From assembly GCA_905250115.1 (NCBI GenBank), contig CAJNOI010000157.1, positions 124,001-188,000 of the forward strand: DNA of 64,000 nt, written 5' to 3'. Made by a program: the position numbers and the translations under genes. Within the stretch, counting starts at the first letter, position 1. Each line of letters begins with the position of its first letter. Source of the DNA: Adineta steineri. Lineage: Eukaryota; Rotifera; Eurotatoria; Adinetida; Adinetidae. Below the pieces are notes generated by a model, which worked only from the letters and a program-made list of their open reading frames with translations, had not been told where the DNA came from and did not search any database. Below are positions 50,859 to 59,260 of the stretch, one piece after another.

Positions 50859-51803
50859 ATGAACTCAACTTCTTCAATAACAATAATGAGCTTTCAAAAT
50901 AATTCAAATGTGACAAATCTCGAGATATGGATCATTCCTTGTGATATTTTGCAGCTTGTCCTGAATGTTGTAGCTGCGGTACTTGCAATAATTTTTTTGT
51001 TTTTTGTGGCTATTGATAAAAAATGTCATACAATTCCGATGATGTTAACAATCAATTCATGTCTATCTGAATTTATACTTACAAATACTTTATTTTGGGC
51101 AGGTATATTTACATTAATAAATGATCTTCAACAAATTCAATACAAAGATTCATTTTGTGTATTTCGATGTTATCTTATTCATTGTGGATGTTTCCTACAA
51201 GGTCATTCTTATTTATTACAAGCTATATATCGATATATAAAAATTATTTATCCAAGTCGTTTATCATGGCAATCAAGACAAAGTCAGTTATTACTTATTG
51301 GAACAATATGGATATTAGCTTTTGTACATGCCATTCCTTTTTTATTTTTTGATGGAATTGTATACAATGTTGACAATCAAGTATGTCAAATGATTCTTGG
51401 ATTTTACTTCTTAATGATATATATGATGTTTGTCGATTATATCCTTCCTATGATATTAATTATGCTTGTTTATTTTAAATTACTTCGATATGTTAAAAAA
51501 ATGGGTAAACGTGTAACATCAACAAATACTTTATCACGTGCACAACGAGAATTAAAAATGGTTCGACGTGCAGTTATAATGATAACAACTATAATTACAG
51601 TCGGTTTTCCATTTACACTCTTTATGATTATGGCATTTTTTGATAGTGCACCAAAATATCATTTTAGAATTATATTTTTATTCGGTAGTCTTTCAATATT
51701 AGTTGTTATGATTATTTTATTTCAATTTACAGATTCACTTAAAATATCTATTATCAAAAGAATAACAAAGCGTTCAAATAAAGTACTACCTACACTGTCA
51801 TAA
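50859..51803 (+). CDS. Rhodopsin-like 7TM receptor, bdelloid-expanded type
   Basis: A single-exon frame of 314 residues from the ATG at 50859 (upstream TTG codons in frame are not starts). Seven hydrophobic segments are visible: near residues 30-55 (LQLVLNVVAAVLAIIFLFFV), 63-88, 100-125, 145-165, 185-210, 240-265 and 270-295. The E/DRY region reads AIYRYIKIIYP, so the acidic residue is replaced by Tyr while R is kept. Intracellular loop 3 is basic. No NPxxY motif can be seen in helix 7 (FQFTDSLK instead). N-glycosylation sites occur in the N-terminus (NNSNVTN). Ligand unknown; by appearance one of the many lineage-specific bdelloid class A receptors. Confidence 0.8.
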   Translation: MNSTSSITIMSFQNNSNVTNLEIWIIPCDILQLVLNVVAAVLAIIFLFFVAIDKKCHTIPMMLTINSCLSEFILTNTLFWAGIFTLINDLQQIQYKDSFCVFRCYLIHCGCFLQGHSYLLQAIYRYIKIIYPSRLSWQSRQSQLLLIGTIWILAFVHAIPFLFFDGIVYNVDNQVCQMILGFYFLMIYMMFVDYILPMILIMLVYFKLLRYVKKMGKRVTSTNTLSRAQRELKMVRRAVIMITTIITVGFPFTLFMIMAFFDSAPKYHFRIIFLFGSLSILVVMIILFQFTDSLKISIIKRITKRSNKVLPTLS

Positions 51804-53328
51804 ATGACTGTCATTAAAAAGATTTTAAATATTAAAGTGTATTTCTATTCTATGAACTTGAATAAAACTTAAAACAGAAACATTATATTTTGCTCTTTTT
51901 TTTACAAAAAAAACTATTAATTAGCCAATATTTTATTGCAAATAGTGATATACTTAATTTAGATCTCTTCTCATAGTTTTATTTTTTGAAAAAATTCACT
52001 AAATATCCACAGTTAAGCTATATATGATAATATTGCTCATGTTAGAAACAAAATCTGAATTAAAATTTCCACTATGAAAGAATTTTACATACGCGGTTGT
52101 TCCGTATGAATTATATTTGTATCAAACTTCTTCGTTTATTCAAGAAAAGTCGGCGGCCATATATAGGTCAGTGAAAGAAATAAGAAGAACACGTAAATGG
52201 ACAAGAAAAGCGAAGTTTAGATATCATCACCTAACAGGATCATCAAAAACATATGAGATTTCATTATATTTATTTAGAGAGACAACATTTCATCTATCTA
52301 TCTATATCATTTCTCTTAATAGATATAACGAAATACGAAAGCTTTTTCTGTATTCTATGTAATGTGCCCTGAATACTAATAAAACACAATTATCTCTAAT
52401 CTTTTAAAAAAAATTTAGACTAATTAATAGCATCCAGTCGTCTTCTTTACTGAAAGAACTAATGGAAATTTGCTTTTAAAAGTATTTAAAAATAAAAAGT
52501 TCTAAAAAAAAACACATGAGAACATGAGACGTCTTCCAAAATTGTTTTATTTATTGATTTTCTCATGGCATAATAGCTTTTAAAAAACAATTTGTACTAT
52601 TCTTGCTGGTGAAAATGAATGATGTCGACAACATCAGATAATATTGACATTTCTATATTTTCTTGCTACCGTTGTAATTATGAATCTATAAAGTACATAA
52701 TTGTCTGCAACAAAATCTTCTTTTGCATTGTAAAAATATGTCTTATTCTAATCTACAACAGAAAATCATTCGTATGAGGGGAAAAAACGACTTAGACACT
52801 TACATTCAACTTTCGGTTGAGATTGCCGCATCAATACAATATTATTAAATAGAAAATTATTTTTGGAATCAAAACTACTTTGTATGTATGTGACAAAATA
52901 AATTAAATACGTAGTTGGCTGAGAATGGGTGTACGTGAGTGAGTGTTGTTGGAAGTTTGATTCCATGACTACACCCATGTGGCGATTAATCCAAAGTCGA
53001 AAAATGTTTATTTGTCCTGTTGAACTTGCATTTCTCAAAATCTATTGAATATGATGTTCTCAAAAATATTTTGGTTACTCATTTTGAGCAATTGATTCTG
53101 CTTCTTAAAATTATTGAAATAATAGTTAAGCCTTTGTATTTTAAACATTTATTAACAATAGTCAATATCGATAAAGATAACAGAGAAAAAGAGGGTGTGA
53201 ATATGATTAAGATTAGTATAAAACTCACATCCCCTTCAAGATGCGTCATACCAATGAATAATTGATCGAGATAAAAGAAAAAGAATATAAATATATAAAC
53301 AGATACCTAAATATAAATAATAAATTTT
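51804..53328. other. Intergenic, one weak hairpin, no gene recognised
   Basis: About 1.5 kb. ORFs at 52117-52362 and 53020-53265 have no recognised domain or coding character. Hairpin copy 9 is the only structured element. Confidence 0.45.
52926..52979. repeat. Degenerate telomere-motif hairpin (copy 9)
   Basis: G arm GGGTGTACGTGAGTGAGTG, core, C arm CTACACCCATG. Layout as in copies 10 and 11 but eroded. Confidence 0.45.
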
Positions 53329-53783
53329 ACTGATGAGAAAGAAACTCATTCGATAAGACGTATAAAAGCATCTCACTCGTGAAAATCATGGAAATATCTA
53401 ACCATAAATAATAAATTTTACTGATGAAAAACAAACTCATTCAATAAGACATGTTAAAGCATCTCACTCGTGCAAATCATGGAAGTACTTAACTAAAAAT
53501 AATAAGTTTTATTGACGAGAAAGAAACTTATTAAATGAGACGTATAAAAGCATCTCACTCGTGAGAATCATGAAAGTTCCTGATTAAAAATAGTACGTTT
53601 TACTGACGGGAAAGAAACTCATTTGATAAGACATGTTATAGTATCTCACTCGTGAAAATCATGGAAATATCTAACTATAAATAATAAGCTTTGCTGATAA
53701 AAAACAAACTCATTCGACAAGACGCGCTAAAGCATCTCACTTGTTAAAGTCAGTGAAATCTCTAGCTGTAAATAGTAAGTTTA
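53329..53783. repeat. Tandem repeat, 91-bp unit, five copies
   Basis: Unit starts at 53329, 53420, 53511, 53602 and 53693 are spaced exactly 91 bp apart. Each unit contains ACTGATGAGAAAGAAACTCA, then GCATCTCACTCGTG and AATCATGGAAAT. Copies differ by scattered substitutions with no indels in the four measured intervals. A short hairpin (ATGAG...CTCAT) is present in the first unit but not preserved in all. No coding frame runs across the units. Confidence 0.9.
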
Positions 53784-54760
53784 TAACGATTAAGACCAAA
53801 TTCATTTGAAAAAGTATTATTTAAGGTTCTTTTATCTTTACAGAGAGCTGCTGACTATAGCATTGCGTTTCAATTTAATAGTAGAAGTATTAGAATGATT
53901 CGATAACTACATTGATATTATCTATATTTACATCAATAAAACGAATTGAATTATCATAGATCCGAGTCGCTATCCTATGTAATGTAGTGAATACTCGACA
54001 AATCTGGATATATTTCGTTATAAACTGAGATTCACACTTAGAAACCTTCGCTCGTAAATATAGATACATCCATTTTATCTGTGACATAAGTATGAAAGGA
54101 ATGATGAGAAATAATAAGCAAAACCAAGTACGTGTGTCAATAAATGTATAATTATAGAAAAATTTACGAGCTTTCAAAATATGTTTATATATAGTAAAAA
54201 TAAGTAGTGTTTGTTTTTCGAGAAAATCAATTCTTACAGTCCGCTTTATTTCTGTTTGATGCTTTTAAATGTAAATTCAAATGTGAAAGATTTGAAATCT
54301 ATTCATGACAGTTTAGAAACATTTTTCTGTTCCTTGATTATGTTAAAATCTTAATGTAAAAGATAAAATTATTTTTACATATTGTTTTCTCTTGCAGTAT
54401 GCAATTATTCTAATTGAACGTTAAGTTATAAACTTCAAAGTCGAATCTCTCAGATGATTGGATGCGTAATACGTTGATCGATGTATAATTATTATACTGT
54501 TAAATGGACACAATCTCCGCAGCTGTCACTTACTTTTTTCATTTTTAAGAGTTCGATCAAACTCTCTCGTTAACATTTCGAAGATGTCAAAGATATAAGT
54601 ACATTATTAAATTTGTCCTTTTAGTTTTTCTTCTCTAATATAGTACTTATTCATGTTTGAGTTGCCATCTAATAGTGCAATTAGAAAACAAAGAGACAGC
54701 AAAGAAATCTCATTAAAGAATTCATTAATAGATAGATTTAATATATTTAATTCGATTACA
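53784..54760. other. Intergenic, nothing firmly recognised
   Basis: A minus-strand open frame at 53890-54177 has one hydrophobic segment (FLLFLIIPFILM-like) but begins with TTG, lacks splice context and matches no family I know; it may be a decayed receptor piece. Confidence 0.35.
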
Positions 54761-55762
54761 ATGTCTTCAAACTCAACAGAAGCAGCTCTAATTGCAACTT
54801 TAGCTGCTATTACTACACAAATCAATCGTTATCTACCAATCGGTATTTTTTTCTTTGGTATAATTGGTAATCTTCTCAATTGTTTGGCCCTTTCTCAACG
54901 AACACTACTTTCCAATTCTTGTTCTTTATTATTTCTCGCATCATCTATTGCCAGTCTGATTACATTGATCGATGGTGTTGGTGTTCGTTTCTTAACTGGT
55001 TGGTCTGCTGATCTAACCGCAACGAATGATATTCTCTGTCAAATTCGTTTTTTCTTTTTATCTACATCAAGAACTGTTGCATTCTGGTTGATTTCATTAG
55101 CCATAATTGATCGATGGCTTTTATCATCGATTAATGTTCATCGTCGACAAATGAGTACATTGAAAAATACTCAGCGAGGCATTATTTTCGTCATTATTCT
55201 CTCAAGTTTAGTGTATGTCCAATACTTTTATTGTTTTGTAGCAATTCCTATCGATTATCCAATAACATGTTATGGAAGATCAATATTATGTCGATTAATT
55301 CACAATTTGGAATTTGCTTTACTTTCAGTTCTTATTCCTTCTTTATTAATGATTATTTTTGGATTAATGACCATTCATAATGTTCATAAATCTGCTCTAC
55401 GTCAAGTTCAGCCAATTATCGCAACATCATCAACACAAACAACTGTTGCCAACGAAAGATCGGCACGAATGAAGAAAATCGACCATCAACTTCTTATCAT
55501 GCTTTGTGTACAAACTACTCTCGTAATTCTCTTTTCACTTCCTCAAGCTTGTTACAGTATTTACACGGTTATTACTCAATACGATATCAGTTCTCCACTT
55601 ACGAATGCCATTGATACTTTACTTCTCAATGTATTCATATTGTTTAGTTATGTGACCAACGGAATGCCATTTTATGTGTACACATTAAGTGGTGGAACAG
55701 TTTATCGCAAAGCATTTTTCGATAGATTACAAGACTTTTCTCGAATGATCATTTGTCGATGA
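54761..55762 (+). CDS. Rhodopsin-like 7TM receptor, bdelloid-expanded type
   Basis: One exon. The preferred start (54761, MSSNSTEAALIATL) gives 333 residues; an upstream in-frame ATG at 54653 would add 36 polar residues not typical of a receptor N-terminus. Helix 1 has GIFFFGIIGNLLNCLAL with the conserved Asn. Helix 3 ends in SLAIIDRWLLSS, a DRW version of DRY. Helix 6 has LIMLCVQTTLVILFSLPQAC with a Pro kink and helix 7 ends YVTNGMPFYVYTLSGGTVYRKAF, in place of NPxxY, as is common in the bdelloid GNxLN receptor family. Two Cys for the extracellular disulfide are available (ILCQIRF and ITCYGRS). Ligand unknown. Intact. Confidence 0.85.
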   Translation: MSSNSTEAALIATLAAITTQINRYLPIGIFFFGIIGNLLNCLALSQRTLLSNSCSLLFLASSIASLITLIDGVGVRFLTGWSADLTATNDILCQIRFFFLSTSRTVAFWLISLAIIDRWLLSSINVHRRQMSTLKNTQRGIIFVIILSSLVYVQYFYCFVAIPIDYPITCYGRSILCRLIHNLEFALLSVLIPSLLMIIFGLMTIHNVHKSALRQVQPIIATSSTQTTVANERSARMKKIDHQLLIMLCVQTTLVILFSLPQACYSIYTVITQYDISSPLTNAIDTLLLNVFILFSYVTNGMPFYVYTLSGGTVYRKAFFDRLQDFSRMIICR

Positions 55763-56176
55763 AATTCTTTCATTCAGTTAAAAAAAAGAATCTTGAGAAT
55801 TTGGATACTGTTTCTTCACTCATTAAGACGTATTTTCTCTTGTGATTATATGTTTAACAATAAAAGAATCATCTACTAGAACTTTTATTTCTCCTGTTGA
55901 AGGACATAAAGGATAAGAACAATATTCAATATCAAGTTGGTGTTATCAATGTTTTAATTTTTAATAAATAATAATTTCAAATAGAAAAGTTCGATTTTTT
56001 CTTTTTCTTGTTTAAATATATATATAAAGCAGAGAAGCAATTAAAGTTAGCAAGAATCTGTTCACTTCTACAACAGATACAACAAAACTCGATTTTGATA
56101 TCACCAAAAAACCAGTCTGTATTACCAGTAGTTCTAAAACAAAGATAAGAAAAAGATTCCTGTATTCATTTACTAT
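55763..56176. other. Intergenic, nothing recognised
   Basis: About 410 bp between the 7TM gene and the end of the sirtuin relic. AT-rich. Confidence 0.4.
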
Positions 56177-56972
56177 CTATAGTGACCGAAAAGCCCAGTT
56201 CTGTTCAAAATCAGCTAACCATTGTTCATCTGACCATAATTTCAAATCAATATAGGGTGAAATAGTCAAATCTAATTGTTTCATTAACATACTCATGACA
56301 TTATTACATCGTGCAAAGATTCTCAATTTACAAAGATCATCATATGTTGATAAGAGACTTACTAATAATAACCATTTTTTGTCCCGATTGTAAATTCATA
56401 GATAGAAGTTCACATGCAGGTGAAACTTGCATAGATGTTCTCATATATAAACTTAAATCACATAGTTGCGATTCATTCGTGGCTTTATCTAAACAAATAT
56501 CAGGCATCGGTTGACTAAATGAAACCGTTGTACAACGTAAACGACCGTTACAATTTGGCACTGTACACATATTTCCTGTAAGCCAAGTTTTTTTTTATAT
56601 TGTCTGATACGTAACTGTCTATAATAGATTTTTCAACATTTTGCACAAGCTTCATAATTGGAACTGCCGTGTAATTCAGAAATTTTATCCGGTGATATGC
56701 CACTTTTCAAATGTAGACCATCACAATTTTGAGAAATTAAAAATTTCAAATAATTCTTTTTCATCAATTCCACATAAGCCATATCAGTTAATGTTGGTTC
56801 AGGATTAGGAACCGTTCGTGATGGTAGAACAATACCTCTCGCTCGAGCAGTCCAAACACCTGAAGGACCACGAAAATCATTGATACCCGCAGTCCTGCTC
56901 TAGTATAAAGAACAAAATGTTTTGCAGCACGAATAAACTGTGCTAAAGTTTTGATTTTTTAATCCAATTCAT
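56177..56972 (-). pseudogene. Sirtuin (SIRT6/7-like) pseudogene
   Basis: The minus strand reads in order: KTLAQFIRAAKHFVLYT, then AGINDFRGPSGVWTARA, PTLTDMAYVELMKKNYLKFL, ISQNCDGLHLKSGI, ISELHGSSNYEACAKC, CTVPNCNGRLRCTTVSFSQ, SPACELLSMNLQSGQKMVII and LRIFARCNNVMSMLMKQLD. These are the NAD+-binding, substrate and zinc segments of class IV sirtuins. Lesions: TAA before KIKTLAQ, a deletion near 56888-56903 that removes most of the catalytic GAGIS motif and shifts frame, frame changes around the zinc segment, and TGATGA after IISKSLINI. The product would lack the NAD+ pocket. The C-terminal end (LWSDEQWLADFEQNW) lies in the third frame. Confidence 0.75.
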
Positions 56973-57313
56973 CTATATACACAAAGTTATGACATGCATA
57001 TGAAAAAAAAGACAAAAAATCTGATCTGGTGTGTCAAAATATTCTGTAATTTTATCATCATTAAGCGCGGTGCATGCCACGATCAAAAGATTTTTTCCAA
57101 TACTATATTAAGAAGAATTGATAAAGTATATAATCGATTGGGATGTAGCTTATTATTACCTCAGTTGTAATAAATCAATGTATTATCTGAGAATACGAGA
57201 AAAATGTCAATGTGAGTAGACATATTAATCAATTCTATGATAAAAAGGATAGAGAAGAAAAACAAGTAAGAGAAGAATAGAAAATATGATTCATAGAAGT
57301 TGTATACGTTTAT

Positions 57314-57370
57314 GGAGGGTATAGGTAGTGAGTATAGATACGATATAAATATGATACCTACACCCATCTT
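57314..57370. repeat. Telomere-motif hairpin (copy 10)
   Basis: GGAGGGTATAGGTAGTGAG, core TAGATACGATATAAATATGATAC, C arm CTACACCCATC. The core is shared with copy 11, defining a second subfamily. Confidence 0.65.
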
Positions 57371-57827
57371 CTAATATTAATACCAACAACATCGTACAGT
57401 CTGATTATTTCTCGCTAACAACTGCCAATGATATATTTGTTGAAAAAAGTTCTGCGATTCTGTCACAATAGATCAACACAGTCTTTTGAATTTATTTTAT
57501 ATTAACGCATTCTATTTATCATCATGTCTGACCATATCTCCGTAACAGTTATGATTGTTGGTGTCAAATAAAATACAATGTATGAAAGCATAATCAACTA
57601 ATTGAGAAAGGAGCTCAGGAAATATAGTAAGGAAAACATATATAGCAGCAATTGCAAGCGAATATCAGTCTGTTTCAGGTCAGACTAATCGAGAAGGTCT
57701 CTTTACAATCAACAAAGATTAACCACATAAAACAAATTAATTCATTTAAAAAAGCATTTCACAAGAAACGTTGATACTTAAGGAAATATTTACATTTGCC
57801 TATGAACCAGTCCATTTAAGTCATCTA

Positions 57828-57891
57828 GCGGGTGTGGATGGTGAGTGTAGATACGATTTGAATATGATACTCATACCTACACCCACACCGC
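57828..57891. repeat. Telomere-motif hairpin (copy 11)
   Basis: GCGGGTGTGGATGGTGAGTG, core TAGATACGATTTGAATATGA, then ACCTACACCCACACCGC. Outer ends pair exactly (AGCGG/CCGCT). Confidence 0.75.
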
Positions 57892-58039
57892 TGTTTGGGT
57901 ATGGATGTGAAGAATATCACAAGACTGAACTATCAATCATAGATATATTCATAAGGAATGTTAAAGGATGATTGTCATATCACTTACAATTGGATGAGCT
58001 TTATAGTTGTGAAACTATTTGTAGTCCACGCTGTCTGAT

Positions 58040-58526
58040 TAGGGGTGTTACTTTATCTTTATTTTACTTTATAATAAAGATAATATTTGTTTTAAAAATA
58101 AAGATAAAGAAATAAAGTCATAATCTTTATATTTGTTTTATAAAGATAAAGAATTTTTTCGTAATCTTTATAAAATAACGATAAAATAAAAAATAAAGAT
58201 TTTTTTTTCTGTCAAAACGTACTTTTTTATTTTCTTATAGTAGCTCACAAAAAATTAGGATATTATATAGTTAACCATAATATGGAATAGCATTTTTCGT
58301 ATATATCGTTTCTTGTGTGTTCCTTTTTTTTGATGATATGGTATATGGAAGTGGTGATGATGATAAGCAAGATCATTAATAAACATATTCTACTATTATA
58401 CAGGGTATTTGCATACGTACTTATTGCATGAAAAAACGTATATTTATTCTTTATTTTAACTGTAATTTTGCAAATAAAGATTATCTTTATCTTTATCAAT
58501 AAAGTAAAGATAAAGTGATACCCCTA
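58040..58526. mobile_element. hAT-type MITE with TAGGGGTG termini
   Basis: A 487-bp element. The left end reads TAGGGGTGTTACTTTATCTT and the right end, reversed, TAGGGGTATCACTTTATCTT. The interior is rich in AAAGATAAAGAT-type blocks that continue the inverted arms. Flanking octamers TGTCTGAT (58032-58039) and TATCTGAC (58527-58534) match at 6 of 8 positions, a decayed 8-bp target duplication. TA/CA-GGGGTG ends with 8-bp duplications are typical of hAT elements. No coding capacity. More diverged than the MITE at 34415. Confidence 0.75.
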
Positions 58527-58704
58527 TATCTGACTGAGGATGTTGCTTTCTGCATTGACTCGATTGCCATCATGAAATCAGTGAGAAAACGACAAAGTCA
58601 GCAATGTTTCTTTTGAATTATCTAAAAGAAGTTCAAATTGTCTCTGATATTCTGTTATTGATATGACACTCGATTACACGGACTGAACTTCTGCCTCATG
58701 AAAC

Positions 58705-58994
58705 TCAATCCAAATTGATCGATTCATTTGAAATCAAAGCCTTAGTCAGGCGGTGGCTCGGAAGTTCCTCTTCTCCGTCCTCTACAAAAGATAATTCCCG
58801 TGGAAGTCGAGTAGCTGCTAAGTCAAAATTATCTGATGAGACCCTTGAGCAAGATCGAAATTGATTCACCCCTTTAAGAACTTTACCAACGGTAGCTTGA
58901 ATCATATCCTCACACATTCTTACCTGTTGTATACCAGATTATCTGCTGTTTGTTCAAAAATAATTCTTAAATTAATATTGGAAGTCATTTTGAT
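58705..58994 (-). other. Unassigned open frame and possible first exon
   Basis: Minus-strand ATG at 58994 opens MTSNINLRIIFEQTADNLVY, ending at a good donor (CAG|GTAAGA, junction at about 58925). A second frame, 58917-58705, encodes 70 residues (MCEDMIQATVGKVLKGVNQF and onward) with normal amino-acid composition. I recognise neither. They could be leftover exons of a gene disrupted by the MITE at 58040-58526, or one small unknown gene. Confidence 0.25.
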
Positions 58995-59260
58995 TTTTAA
59001 TTTAATTTAGGATTTGTTTTGTTATGCAGATTGTTGAAACCACCTGATCCCTCTAATATAAGACTCGAAATATAAAGGAGAGAGAGAGAGAGAGATAACT
59101 ATCTACTACTCGAAAAGGTAACAAACAAAAAAAGATAAGACTAAAAGTTACACTTCTATTAAAGCATATGTAACTTATTCAAAACGCAGTTGAATGTACC
59201 AAGAGTCGAGAATATAAATATACAATTTTATATGTTAGATTTTTTTCAAAAAAGAGGACC

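Larger units (their letters stand above)
56973..58031. other. Intergenic with two related hairpins
   Basis: About 1 kb between the sirtuin relic and the second MITE. Contains hairpin copies 10 and 11; no gene recognised. Confidence 0.45.

Noticed and set aside
53329..53783. Hammerhead ribozymes in the 91-bp repeat
   Set aside because: CTGATGA and GAAAC words are present, but a proper stem II between them and a matching stem III with cleavage triplet were not found, and variation between copies does not preserve pairing.
53890..54177. Minus-strand 95-residue frame with one hydrophobic segment
   Set aside because: Begins with TTG, no recognised family, no acceptor or donor in a useful position.
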